Assembly: GCA_019022495.1 (NCBI GenBank)
Contig: JAFEKR010000003.1
Span: 2,294,001 to 2,358,000, forward strand
DNA from: Epichloe hybrida
Lineage: Eukaryota; Ascomycota; Sordariomycetes; Hypocreales; Clavicipitaceae
Direction of reading: 5' to 3'
Length of the DNA stretch: 64,000 nt
Shown: positions 24,471 to 36,949 of the stretch, piece after piece
How the letters are laid out: each line of letters opens with the position of its first letter
Position numbering within the stretch: position 1 is the stretch's first letter
Translations under genes and position numbers: made by a program
Notes under the pieces: generated by a model
What the model saw: only the letters and a program-made list of their open reading frames with translations
What the model was told of the DNA's origin: nothing
The model's database searches: none

Positions 24471-27400
24471 CTAGAACTTCTCTCTTTTAATATGATTATT
24501 AATACGTAATATTAATCATAGAAATAAAAAAGAAAGACAGATTAAGAATATAATTAATAGGGGATATAAGGAAAAGAACTTATAGCCTATCTAGGCATAT
24601 AGTTGCTAATAAAAGGGAAATAATAATCTCGCTTAGCTTATAAGCCTATATAAGGGTAAGTGGGTCCTTCTAAATCCCTTTTTTTCCTTAAAATAACATA
24701 TATACCACACTATAGCGTGTATATAATATCTTCCTCCTCCTTAGTAATACCTTTATCCTCCTACATACTATTATTAATATCTATAGTCTACTAGGAGAGC
24801 CTAGTAGGCTAGTGTAGTTATGGCCGCTAGGGATATTAACTACAAGGGCGTAAATCCCCTGCGTATTACTATCTCATCCCTATAGCTATTCTCCTAGAGA
24901 ATTACCTTTTCCTCTTACTATATATATATTATACGTAGGTAACCCATCCCTCTATCCGGATAGTTATCTAGTTAGTTAAGATAAAGCTCTTAAGGGCCTT
25001 ATTAGGTAATACCTTTATAAAGGTATTAGCTAGGTTATCCTCTCTATTAATCTATTAGATCTCGTAGAGTTCTTAGCATTTATATAACTATTAAAGGGCT
25101 ATAATATTAATTATTAGGCGTTTCTCCTTTGTTATACTAAGCTTAATAAGGTACTTATATAAGGAGTATGAATTCGTATATATAATAACTAGGATCTTTA
25201 AGAGCTTTAGTTAGTTAGTAACTAAGTTTAGGGTGGTTATGATTACATAAGCCATATTAACACTAGCTACCATGCTATAGACTTCCGAGGCAAGCACGCT
25301 TTGTATAACTCTCTTGCTCTTTATTAAGCTAAAGTGCATAATATTACCTTTAATCGTAAACTTACCATTAGTGTAGTCTTTATTTGCTAGGATAAGTATA
25401 TATCCTAATTATAAGGATAGGTCCTAGTTATTAGCAAAGAATCTATTTATAAAGGTAAAGAGCTTTGCTTTCTTAAGGTTAATTAGGATAAACATCAGAC
25501 CTCTCTCTAAGTAATCTATTTACTACTTTAGGTAGTAATTAAGGGCTTTCACATCCTCTAGGGTTAGCTCCTAGTATTATATAGTAATAGATAGGTTAAA
25601 GCAAGCCTCTAGTTAGTAGATTAAGGTAATGTAAGCGCCTTGGGCCCTCTGCTTAACGTATTTGCGCTTTAAGTTAGTTATTAGAACTAACTTTAACTTA
25701 TTGCTTTACCCTTTTTACTAGATCTTAATAGTATTATTCTCTAGCAAGATAATACTACTATTAAATATAAGAGGGTAGTCCTAAGTTAGGAATTGCTTTA
25801 GCTTTGTGTTAAAGCCTACTATAGCAAGCTAGGTCTCTTCCTTCTTAGAGAACTTCTTATCTAAGAGGCTGATTATATTATTAGTCTATATTCTAATGTA
25901 GGTAAAGTTAGGGCTTTCCTTTATAGTTATAAGCAGGCAGGGATTATACATAAAGGTTTCTATCTAGAGGTTCTCTTTATAATACTTATAATATATAACC
26001 TACTAGTGTGTTCCTACCTTTACAAGCCTATAGAGGGGTTTTATAACCCTTAAGATTATACTAGGCAGGTAGAGATACTATATTTAAATTAGCAAGCGCA
26101 CTAGGATTAGCTACTCTAGCAATATACAGGCCTATATATAAGCCTAATAGATATCTCTTAGCTAGATAAGGAATTTCCTTAATCTTACTAACAGGGCTAT
26201 TATAAGGATAAGACATTAGCTCGCGCATTAAATCATTAGGGCCTGTGTGAGAATAGCTTATTTCCCTTTATTCTCACACCCTTAGATCATAAGGCATGAC
26301 TTTTTGTAGGGTTCTATTATCTTACCTTTGATCTTATTAATAATTTAGGAATTAAAGATCTAAATCCTACTATATTCTTCCTTATTAAACATGATAAATT
26401 TAAATATACCTTACTTAATTAGAGCGTTAATCTCCGCTTTTATTAATAGCTTAAATGGTTTGCCTAGGGTCTTAATAATTCCTTCCTTATATAACTTAAT
26501 TATAAGAGCTAGGTTACTGTGTTCTTTTACTAATAGGAAGGTATTAGTACCTTAAGGTATTACGGGAGGGTTCTTCTATGGCCTTCTATGTCCTTGCTTT
26601 AGTGGTATTAGTAGTACCGTATTCTTATTATAGGCCTCTTGCCCTTTTTCTCCTTTCTCTTTACTAGGCTTTGCTATTTTCTTTACACTAGGATTATTAT
26701 AGTAAGGCTTAATGGATGTTAACCTAAAGGTCTTTAGGCCTCTAGGTATATTAAGTGTATAGCTTTCTCTAGTAATTATTAGTAGCTTATATAAACCTAC
26801 CTATCCCTTGCCTTCTTACTAGACCTTAACCTTTAATCTAAGTGGTAGGCTAAGGGTCTTTAAGGTGTCTAGGCTATTATGTTTTATAAGGGCCTTATTA
26901 ACCTTCTAGATAGCGTGAAGTCTCTTAATCTCTTTAGTAGCCTTCTATACTATAATTACATGCTATATAATATTAGGCAATAGTAAGGACTTATTTGTTA
27001 TATATAAGTAGGCTCTAAAGATAAGGAGGGTTAGGATAAGGCTATTAGGGCCTGTGGTATTATTTAGGGCCTTAATTACTATTTAAAGGGTAATAGGTTC
27101 TAGTGTTATAGGGTATTTGCGTCTAATTATATTATAGGCTCTTTAGAGCGGCCTATAATACCTTTTAACCTTCCCTATACTATAGTGCGCCTTAATAGGG
27201 ACTTTCTTAATTAAAATTAATATTAAAGCTATAAATTATCTAAATTTATTACCATAGAAGTTTGTTCTAGTGTTTATAATAATAAAGTCTGGGGGGCCTA
27301 GGTAAGTATTAATCTAGTATATTCGGAGGGCTTCCTAGGTTGTTTTTGTAGAGATATTATTAAGGAATTTTACTATGTTAAATACTATAGCTATATCTAT

Positions 27401-30400
27401 AGCGTGGAGTGTAAGGCAGTTACTATCTAGGTAGAAGATATTTACTATTACTTTATAATTAAAGCTATACTTATCCTTAAGGGTAAACTTAAAGTAATTA
27501 AGGCTATTTATATATATTTAGCATTAGTAGTAGATTCTTATTAGCTTCTTAATAGCTTTAATATTAGTGTTATGCCCTAATCTATAGAGAACCTTATGTA
27601 GACGTTAGATTAATAGATATCTAAAGCGGTAATATAATTGCCTTAGCTTGCCTTCTATAAGGTAGCTCTAAGCAACTGCTTCTTCTTTCTGTGTGAGAAG
27701 TATCTAGGCATGGCCCTATTTATATATAATAGGGACTTTAATATTTCCTTATTATAGCGTGTTCTTAGAGATATTAAAGTTAATCTTTAGACAGTCTATA
27801 TTATTAAGGGATAAGAGAAATAGAGTGTTCGTAAGGATAACCTAAAAGAGAATATTTCTAAAGGGAGTAAGTATATTAGCTACTCTAAGCGTGATAATTA
27901 GGTCTCCTACGCTGAATCTAACTAATGCTTTCTTCTTTGTTAATTTATTAAGCTATAATATGGGTATCTAATATTATAAAGTAAGGAATTAAGGGTGCCC
28001 TATAGTAAAGAACTTTATAGCTCCTGTATTAGGCATAATCCCTTAGAATATCGCATAGGAATAGCGATCTTCTAATATAAATATTACTAGGGCTTTATTT
28101 ATAAGTTCCTGCTAAAAGGGGTCTTCTTTGCTTAGACTATAATAAGCTGCTTGCCTTATTAGGAATTAACTATTCTTTTGCTATTAATCTAGGTTCTATA
28201 AGTAAAGAAGCTTATAGGTACTAGCCTATCTATATTATTAGGGCTATTATTAAATCTAATACTCTTTATATACTAAGCGATTTTATTATTAATAAGGGAT
28301 AGAGACTTATAGTCTCCTTTATACTATATAAGAAACGAATAATACAAGTTATTAGTTAGGTCCGTGAGGTAGTAATTCTTAAAGCGTTAAAACGCTTTCT
28401 TATAGTTCTCTTTAGGGTGCTTAGATAACTAGTATCCTTCCTTACTATATATATAGTACTTCTTTATGTAAGAAGCACCTCCTCTTCCTTATGGTTTCAA
28501 GGGGTATTAAGTCTCTTTTCTAGTCCTATTATATCTTTAGTTAGTCTAGAATTACTCTAGGGTTATAGCTTTAGTTAGAAACTATTAATAGTTTTTCTTC
28601 TCTTCCTTAATAAGATAAAGGGTTATTTTAATCTATTTATAGAACTCTTATAGTCTATCTAGCAGATCTATAATCACTTCTCTACACTCTAGAATACTAT
28701 AATAGGCTCTAATAAGTTAATTCTAGAGTGCCCTTTTAGTTTAGCTTACTTTAGGCACTACTTATTATAAGATAGCTAGTCTTTCTATAAGTTTATTAAA
28801 GCATTTAATTATTAACTTACTTAGGTTATTATTTACTATTCCTTATAGGGAAGTATTATTCCACTCTAGTAAATATCTTTGCTATATATTCTTAGTTTTA
28901 AATTATTCTTTTATATAGCTAATAAGCGTAAGGAGATCTTATAGTTATCTAGGTTTAGAGAGGTAGTCTATATAGTATTATAATGTTTTACCTTTAAGCA
29001 TAACCTTAAAAGCATAACTAGCTTATTTAGGCTAGATATTAAGTAACTCGCACTTTCTATAGAATGTTTAAAGCTTTAATTTAAGGATATTATAGTTATT
29101 AGTGCTATAGAGTTATTCCTTAGGGTATACCTTAGATATGTTAATAATCTGCTTTAGCAAAGGTTTCTAGGTCTATAGGGGTTCTCTAGGTATTTCTCTT
29201 TATATTTATAGAAGGGGTAGTAAGGTCTTTAGGAAGTAAGAGGGTAGCTTTATAGGCAGCACCCTTAGGGCTTATTATTCCCTCTAATCCTCCTCTTTCT
29301 TATATTAGGAAGGAGAAATTATAACTCTTAGAGCTATACTAATAGGGGCACTCCTAGCCCTAGATAGTATAGGTTACCTCCGTTAGTAATTCTCCTATTT
29401 AGGGGTATTATTAGTAGTGTTACTAGGGTAATACTACTAACTTACCTCTAGTAAAGGTATAAGCAAGGGAGTTACCTATAAATGCTTGTAAATGGCATTC
29501 TTAGGCGGTCTTAACTCTAGGTTAATTAACCTTCCTAGGGGAGATTAGCTAGGCCTTCCTAGAGGGGATTAACTTAGTCTTTCTAGGGGAGTCTAGCTTA
29601 TTAATCCTTTTAATAGTAATTATACTAATAAACAGGGTAATAGGGTAGGTTACCTAGTTCTAATATTACTATTATCTAGTAGATTATAGAAGAACTCTTT
29701 ATTCTATAAGTTCTTTTAGAAGCCTATGTACTTCTTCCTAGCCTCTTTAATTTCTTTAAGAGTTTAAAATCTAAATTCTTCTTAGTTTACTACTTCTTTA
29801 AGGTTATTTACTATCTTAGTGCCTTTTCTAATAGTTATATATACTTTATTATAAAGAAGATAGTCTTAAAGTCTATTTTATAAAAGGTCTTTTCCTTCTA
29901 TAAACTTATCCCTTAACTATTTATAGAAGTTATTGCTAAATTCAGAGAATAGTGTTCTTCTAAATAACCCTTACTCCTTATATTATTTAGTCTTTATAAG
30001 GATATAAAGACTTATTTCCTTAGGTATTATTATCTCTTTATATTTAGAATTTCCTATTTATTAAAGTAGTTCTTTTATAATATGTTATTAAAGCCTTATA
30101 GAGATATAGGGGTATAGGTTAGTGTAAATAGGGGTTTTTCCTTTATTAAGGTATTTATTATTATCTCCTGTTTTAATGCCTTCTATAGCATTATTATAGC
30201 TATTAGTCTTACTAGGAACTCTAAATTAACTAGAGGTCCTAGACAGTCTAGGTGTATCTAATATTCTAATTAATTGATAGAGGTAGATCTTATAATGTAA
30301 GGAGGGAAAGGGGTATAACTATGATTATGTAATGTTTTCTTTTTTAGATATAAAGGATTATAAGGCAAGGTGGTTAACTTTAAATGCGTGATAGAACGCA

Positions 30401-30664
30401 TAATAAAGAAAGATAAGGGGATAGCTTAGCTACTAGCGTTAAACCTTTCTTTATTATTTCGAAGTCTATATAGATATAGATATTAATACTAAAGTAAGAA
30501 GAGAGCTATATTATACCTTTCTATTAGCATAACTTATTATTAAATATAGCTCTCCTATTTTATAAGGTAAGTTATTGTTAGATAAGCTGCCTTTTCTAAT
30601 TAACCTTGCTAATTTATAGTGTTTAAAGACTATATAGTTATCTATAAAGGTAACTACTAATTAG
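24471..30664 (-). pseudogene. Degenerate copia gag-pol of element II
   Basis: Same content and order as the copia I interior. The reverse-transcriptase start is recognisable on the minus strand at about 26290-26480. Stops are scattered in all frames and no frame exceeds a few dozen codons. It serves as a second copy for reconstructing which changes are RIP. Confidence 0.75.
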
Positions 30665-30973
30665 TGTTAGATTTATAGGGTATTAAATTTAATGTGTAAT
30701 ATAGTTATGAGCCCGAAGAATAGTATTATTATTGATTATCTATTCTAGGCTATGTTATCTATTATTATAATTAATTAAGTTATAGGAAAAGAGAGGTAAA
30801 AAGCTAGAAGTTATAATATATAAAGGGAAAAGGGGTTACGTGTTTATATCCCTATATTTCCTAGCTAATTAACGTGCTAGGTTGTGGGTTACGTGTGGGG
30901 TCCGCACGTGGCCTGAGCTTCTGCCGGGTAATTACGGCTGCGACGCGCGATTAATATCACCTTTGTTCCAACA
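30665..30973 (-). repeat. Right LTR of copia II
   Basis: It runs TGTTAGATTTATAGGG to CTTTGTTCCAACA. The left part is AT-converted and the right part is preserved (CTGCGACGCGCGATTAAT), the mirror of its partner at 24162. Confidence 0.92.
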
Positions 30974-31276
30974 GTATTATAATGTATTTTTATATAATAA
31001 ATAATTATAATAAATTATAGAAAATAGAAAATAGATATAAGCATAGGAAGACCCTTAATATATTAAGAAAAAAGCATTCTTTAAATTAGATATAAAAGAA
31101 TATTACTAAGATATTATATATTTAAAATAAGCTTACTTTTCTAAATAAGCTAAAACTTTATATATTTTTAAATAAATAACTAAATTATATATAAAAATAA
31201 GGTTACTATAATTAGATTACTTAAAAAAACTACTATATAATAAATTTATATAAGACCCCACTTTTAATTTTCCCTA

Positions 31277-31335
31277 ACAATACAATACATCGAAGGGCCA
31301 AAAAATACAATACAATACAATACAACAATGCTCTG
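31277..31335. repeat. Pentanucleotide array at right end of C
   Basis: A short array of AATAC units with an interruption CGAAGGGCCAAAAA, ending in the CAATGCTCTG terminus. It is much shorter than the corresponding array of element B. Confidence 0.85.
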
Positions 31336-31344
31336 GTCGCAACA

Positions 31345-33745
31345 TTATACTAGTATACTTTAAGATTAAAGTAGTATATAATAGCTATAAATAGCCTAAA
31401 AGTGTTAGTAGCTAGGGTTACTACCTAAGTTAATAAATAACTCTTTAGTTAATAATTTCTAAGGATATAGAGATAAGCTTTATATTATAGAAGGTAACCT
31501 TACTTATCTAATTTATATAAGAAAACCTAAGTAAGGCCTAGAAGCTTTATATATAAAGGGACTTTAGTTCTAGATACCTTCTTAGCTACCTTTTTATTAA
31601 TAATTCTATTAAATTCCTTATCTTATACTTTATAAAATTCCTTTTCTTTCGGATAACTAGCTAAATAATTATAATAAGCTAGGGGAGGAGGAAGCCTAGA
31701 TATATAAGGCTTTTCTTCACTCTTAGGTCCTAGCTTAAAGGCTATAGCAAATGCTTTAAGATTATTATAATTTTCTAGATTTATTAACATTTTGTGATTA
31801 TTACTACTATTAGGTAGGTTAAGTAAATTATTAATACTTAATAGTGTATAATTCGCTAAATCTAGGAATTTCCCTAGTAAATTCAGAGGAGTTAGTAGAT
31901 TTGTTTCTTAACTTTCTTTTTCCTTTTCTTTATAATCTTATTAATTACAACTAGCTAGAGTTTCTGCTTATTAAAGCTAATTAAGTGGTTATTATAGTAA
32001 TAGAGGGTATGCTATCTATAGAAGCCTTATATTAGAGCTTTTATCCTTATTATCCTTAACTAGCTCTTTAAGGCATTATTTTTTAACCTCTTTTATAGTT
32101 AATAATAGGCCTCTTTCTTAAGCATAGAAGATAGACTTATTAAAGGTAACATAGCTTAACAAGAACTAGTAGCTTCTCTTTATTATTAGTACCTAAATTA
32201 GGTATTACATAAAGGAAACATATCTAGTAAGGTATCTAATATAAGCTCTCCAAGCAAGCTTTAGACCTGCCTTATAAAGCTTACTTTACGTTATTACGAA
32301 TACTTTATATCTAAAAGCTTATAAATAAGTTATTAAAGCTTCTAGCTCTTCTAGTAAGTAACTCTATTAAAGCTTATTATCTCTTAACCACTTATTTAAT
32401 GCTTATTAAGGTGATTGCTAGTTAAGCAGCTTTTAAGGCATGTAATTCAAGATATAAATAGCTACTTTAGTAGCTATAGGCTAGAGGTCTTCTAGGAAAC
32501 CTAATTATATTATAAGAGTTATTATAACCCTTATTATCACCCCCCTAGACTATTTAGTATACTTATTTTAATATAGGTAAGCTAGGCTAGACTTTCTAAT
32601 GATAATACCTTTGTTTATAACCTCTTCTTCTTATTTTTTAGTCTAGAAGGTAGTCTTACTATTAGTTATTATAACCATAATGTGGATGCTATATACTCTT
32701 ATGTATATAGCTTCTAACTAATTAAAGCAGAGCGTGATATTAGTCTTTAATAGGATTGTGAAGATATAACGTAGTCCTATTGCTTTATAGGTAAAAAGAG
32801 TAATGTATTAGTTTTTATTATACCTTAATAATTAAGTAAAGAGGTTAAAAGAGACTACCTAAAGTAGTCCTAAAGGTAGGGATCCTATCTAAGGGACTTA
32901 TAATATTTACCTTTATACTTTAGAGGTTTAGTAAACCTTATATTTACTTATGCTTCTTTCCTTTAATTAAATTTAAAGCTTCTAAAGCACCTAATTTATT
33001 ACATCCTCCCCTAGATATACTAATCTAGTGTGCCATAGGTCTGCAGGCGTTATTATAGCTATCTTTAGGTCTTGCAAATCTCCCTTAATAATAAAAGCTT
33101 CTAATAGGCTTAAGCCCTCTATATATAGTTATGTACTAATAACCTAAGTTTAAAATATCTCCTAATTACCTCTTACTAGGTCTATTACCCTTCTAGTAAG
33201 ATTATCCTACCTTAGTCCCTTTTATATAAGTAGCTAAAGAGATATAAGGTTTATAAAGAATATTAGCTAGTACTAGGCGTTTAATAAGGTAAGGGTCTAG
33301 CTATCTATTAAGATAATCTAAGCTATGCTAACGCTATAAGCGTTTATAACACTATAACCTGCTTAAATTCTAGGCTACTTACTGTAATTAAGGTCTATAA
33401 ACTAGTATTTATTATTAAAGATGTGAATTAAGGTTCCGCTATTAAGTATAACTTGTGATTTGTCCTAGGTAAGGAAAGCCTTTATAAACTCTCCTATAGT
33501 AGTAAACGTAGTATTATTTTCTTTAGGTTTCTTTACGCTATTATCCTTTAACTAAGCGTTATATGCCTTTTTTATATTATTAGGTTAATAATTTATTACT
33601 TCTTTTACCTTCTTTAATAGCTCTTTATTAATCTTCTAGTCTTTTATTAGGTAAAGAGCCCTATAGACTTTCTATAAGTCTTTTAACTTCTTTACCTTAT
33701 ACTTCTTATAATAAATTAAGGCACAGATATTACTTACGTGATTTC
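31345..33745 (-). pseudogene. Copia V, protease-integrase-RT start (right fragment)
   Basis: This continues the minus-strand fragment broken at 16275. Near 31690-31800 it matches 52000-52110 of the copia at 41471 (a frame resembling KAFA..F.LG.KSEEKPY). Near 33430-33470 it matches the protease start at 50300 (ILNSGT, where a functional enzyme has D in place of N). The match fades at about 33745, so both ends of V are lost. It is interrupted by copia III. An apparently old, unbounded copy. Confidence 0.72.
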
Positions 33746-34491
33746 TATAACTTTACATTAGATTACAGATTAATTAAAGATGCCTTAAATTCCTATAATT
33801 CTCTATACTAATTCTTTTTTATTATATAAATATCTTATAAAGCTAGGAACTACAAAGGAGAAGAGACTAATAATTAATATTATAGCTTTTCGTTAATTAT
33901 ATAAAAGGCATAAGATTTACGAAGTTAGGTGGATTAATAGTAATAATAATCCGGCGGATATAATAATAAAAGCATTACTAAATTCATTACTTTCCTCTTT
34001 AATTAATTTAAATAAATTAATAATTTATATTAAAGGATAGGTAAAGAGACCTATAATATTAAGGGATAGGAGCTTAGGTAAGGACTAACAGATTAATTTA
34101 ATTAACTAATGCCATAATAGCTAATCAGCAGTGGATTCCTATTAAGGGATTTACTAGTGTATACTTTCCTTTAATCTAATTTTTATTACGTTTTTAAGCT
34201 CTTTAACTATAAAGGAAAAAGAGAGACTACTAGTGTTAATTCCTTTAGATTTTCATTAGTTTAATTATGGCTAAAGACTAGACTAATTATAGGTCCGGCG
34301 CGATGCACGTAATATAATTAGCTACATTAATTCGCTACCCCCTCTTTTGCCCTATATACGGATTTTGCCTACTTTTCTAGCATCTAGACTTTCCCTCTCT
34401 TCTCTTTCTCTTTCCTAGCTAGCTAACTAACTATCATTAACTTCAATCATACGGGATTTATTACCTGCGCAGGACCTTGGTGAATCCAACA
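33746..34491 (+). mobile_element. 3'-truncated copia (IV-type) ending the AT-rich compartment
   Basis: The LTR at 34234-34491 is the inverse of the copia IV LTR. The bases before it (AAAAAGAGAGACTACTAG) match the 3' internal border seen in the copia I, II and III elements (AAAAGAGAGAAGTTCTAG for copia I). This is therefore a plus-oriented 3' end with its LTR. The body further left is missing and replaced by copia V; the junction is only approximate. No TSD can be assigned. Confidence 0.55.
34234..34491 (+). repeat. 3' LTR of truncated copia
   Basis: It runs TGTTAATTCCTTTAG to GGTGAATCCAACA (258 bp). The left half is AT-converted and the right half is preserved, as expected for the outer LTR at a right-hand border. 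GC-normal, non-repeated sequence begins immediately after. Confidence 0.75.
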
Positions 34492-36949
34492 ATTACGATA
34501 TAAAACTAAAGCTGTTCTGATTAGGGGATTTAGGTCACGTGCCACGCGTCATTTGTCTGGCTCAATCCCTGTTTTGCGCACGTGTGACCCCAGCGATGCT
34601 GCGATGATCCGGACAGCGCGCCTCTTCCATCGGCAGGCATTCCACACTGTTGGTGTTGGACCCAAATACATGTAGAACTGCAAGAACGTACCGGATGCCC
34701 GTTTCTGTAATTGTGCCAATGGCCGGCTATTTCATACCATTCTCTTCATAATTACCTCATTAATGGCTTGTTGCACCGCTTCTTTCAGTTGTTCGGCATG
34801 CTGGAAAGGTTGCTCGCACACGAGGGAAGCTCTCTCTCTCTAGGTTGATCATCTTGGCGTTTGCTTCAGAATCGACCGCTCAGGCCATGTCTGCCTCACT
34901 CAGTGGAGGACATGATGGATACATTTGAGCCATCCTGGCGTGACAAAGGGTGGCCTCAACGGCGAGTTTGGGCAGGGTTTCAGTACCACAGCTTGAAATA
35001 AATACGACGACAGACAAAAATCAGGAATACCAAGCACCATGTCTACACCTTACTGCGTTTCATGGAAGATGGAGCCGGGTCAAAGAAGAGGGTCGATTGG
35101 TGAACATCTTGAAGATTCATAACTCTATAACACACACAGTCAGTTTTCGGTAATACAATAAACCATTGACAAACAAGGCGAGTCTTCCGTTCCGTGCGCA
35201 TCGATACTGCTCTTGCACAACATGCGCGCAGTTACTTGATGACAGAAGCCCAAGACCACAATGAATAATTTGGCTATTTATCCCGCATCTGCCTCCGTAG
35301 TCGGGCCCTAATGTCCCACGAGAGTCGAATCCGGCGCCAGTCCAATCCAGCGGGTTTAATGCATTGCCGACTGTTCTTCCAGGAGGAGGAGCTTTACTAC
35401 CTGGCCCCTCAAAACCCTCTGATGATGCTTTGATGGCCGGCGCAAAGTCGGCCATCTCGCACATATGCTCCTTGTAGCTCTTTGCAATCTCGGCCACGAT
35501 CGTGTCTCTCAATACTCGATGGGAACATGGTGCAGTTCGAAGGATCCAGGATTTGTGACACGTGGCCGTTCTTTCTAGCCTCTTTTGAGATTCTGTGTGT
35601 AATACCGCAAATCATGGAGTGTGGTGAGTGCGACAGGTTGAGGAGAAGACCCCCGAGCGGCAGTGGTTCGAAAAATCCAAGCTGCAGGGAGATCTACTTT
35701 ATCCACGCATTTCATCCAGGCATTTTCATGCTGAGTCTTTCCAGGGTCCAACAAACCATCAACGGCGTCGGGGTACCCGTCAGGGGCCATGGATAGTCTC
35801 AGTTGCTTGTCGAGGTGTTGAATAGGAGGAGATGGTCTGCGAGAAGACTGAATATTGGTATTCGACTGCAGGGTGCGAGGCTGACATTTCATCGGGCACA
35901 TGGATCCTAGGTCGATTATTCTTCTACAGGAAAAAAACTTTTAGCCAATGATGATGTCGTGTAAATCAATTGACGTTTTCCCATAACAGGACGACGACCT
36001 ACATCTCGTCTGAGCCGTCCGCCTAATTTACGCCAATCGCCCATCTTCCCACAGTTCGGTAAGTGCAGTCATGCAGCATATCTGCATCTGGGACATTGTT
36101 GAATTCGAATTGTCCAAGCAAGAAATTGTGCTTCAATTTGCAACCATCCACCAGGCGGACAGGGTACTCGTTCCAATTAGACATGTCGATAGCTGCCGCG
36201 CCAGGAGCAGGGTTTTCCCAACCGACCGAGAATAGCCATGTTTTCCTTTGCGGGGGAGAACGACGAAGCTGTCCTTCCCAAGACCCGATATACCAATAGT
36301 TCCCTGCGAGTGATGGCCAATGGGCAGACAAGGTGAAGTACATGGCCCCTGCAGTCCAGTCAATGAAGCAAAAGCAGAAGGAAAAATCGCAAAATCAGCG
36401 GCACCATGATGATATCCTTTTTTTTGAGCGCGCGCGCGCGCAGGTCTTTCACACTCGCTGAAGAAATCACGATACGGGTTGTGACCTTGTAGCACCGGGT
36501 GTTGTCGGTCTGTTGGTAGTTGCAATGTCCCCGTTTGCCTCGTGCACAATACTCCGGAGGCAGATACGGAGTACTGGAGTGCAATATGTAGATGCGTGTA
36601 AATAGCCTCATTCATTTCAGTCCATCATGTCCCATCACAACGCCCCCATTCCCGATCCGTCCTTTGTCCATTCAATCCGCCATTGCTTTCCTTCCAAGTC
36701 CGCAATGATATGTTTACGTCCTTCTTCTCACTCTGTCACCGGGCGTGAAGGAGAGCTCACTTGCAAGACAGGCGCTTAGAAAAAAGAAAAGGAAAGGAAA
36801 AGCATGAAGGGGGATTGCATCTCCATGCTTGTTGCTGTGCCACGTGTGTATATATACGTATTTACCTTGAGTCTGTTACGAGACCTTCGCTCTTGATATG
36901 AACAACAGGTAAAAGAGAATTCGCTTCAACAACAAGACATGTTGCCCTT
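34492..36949. other. GC-normal region without a confirmed gene
   Basis: This is transition sequence between the repeat compartment and the inositol phosphatase gene. Base composition is normal and there are no RIP signs. A broken series of minus-strand frames lies at 35.1-36.4 kb (separate entry). A short alternating GC run occurs at 36429-36440, an AT-rich TATA-like stretch at 36849-36860, and the right side holds the 3' UTR of the 36950-40787 gene. Confidence 0.5.
35117..36410 (-). pseudogene. Possible decayed or unresolved multi-exon gene, unknown product
   Basis: Several minus-strand frames in sequence look protein-like but do not join simply. A hydrophobic start MVPLILRFFLLLLL at about 36402-36361 resembles a signal peptide but hits a stop one codon later. 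36343-36023 encodes a 106-aa segment rich in W, Y, N and D (for example GNYWYIGSWEGQ). 35901-35575 and 35512-35117 continue in other frames; the last has several cysteines. Possible splice signals exist (GTAAAT near 36029, a TTTCCTGTAG acceptor near 35928). I recognise no family. It could be a secreted protein gene with undetected introns, a pseudogene, or non-coding sequence. Confidence 0.25.

Larger units (their letters stand above)
24162..30973 (-). mobile_element. Ty1/copia element II, full length (6,812 bp), RIP-degraded
   Basis: TSD GTATT at 24157-24161 and 30974-30978. LTRs at 24162-24470 and 30665-30973, both 309 bp. The interior 24471-30664 (6,194 bp) is colinear with copia I (6,190 bp); differences are overwhelmingly transitions. 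It codes on the minus strand and is inserted in hAT-like element C. Confidence 0.92.
22548..31335. mobile_element. hAT-like non-autonomous element C (~1.97 kb without copia II)
   Basis: It starts CAGAGCATTGCAATAC and ends ACAACAATGCTCTG. It is flanked by the 8-bp TSD GTCGCAAC (22540-22547 and 31336-31343). Copia II with one TSD (6,817 bp) sits inside; without it the element is ~1,971 bp, close to B (1,956 bp). Contents: left pentamer array of the TGTAT type, a perfect 10-bp tandem array, ~97-bp tandem repeats, AT-rich spacer, an internal mixed pentamer array, copia II, AT-rich spacer, and a short right array. No transposase is visible. Confidence 0.85.
16276..31344 (-). mobile_element. Ty1/copia element III, interrupted by hAT element C
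   Basis: Flanking TSDs are TTATA at 16271-16275 and 31345-31349. The left LTR is 16276-16506 (231 bp). The right LTR is 22318-22547 plus the single base 31344, again 231 bp once hAT C and one copy of its TSD are removed. The interior 16507-22317 (5.8 kb) reads on the minus strand. The element inserted into copia fragment V. This reconstruction explains why V resumes 15 kb away. Confidence 0.87.

Noticed and set aside
34234..34491. Solo LTR formed by recombination
   Set aside because: No matching 5-bp TSD, the left half is RIP-mutated as for an inner side, and a copia 3' internal border motif precedes it, so truncation is more likely.
1..34491. Mitochondrial or plasmid-derived AT-rich DNA
   Set aside because: Low GC is explained by transition-mutated nested nuclear transposons with TSDs; no mitochondrial genes or tRNAs seen.
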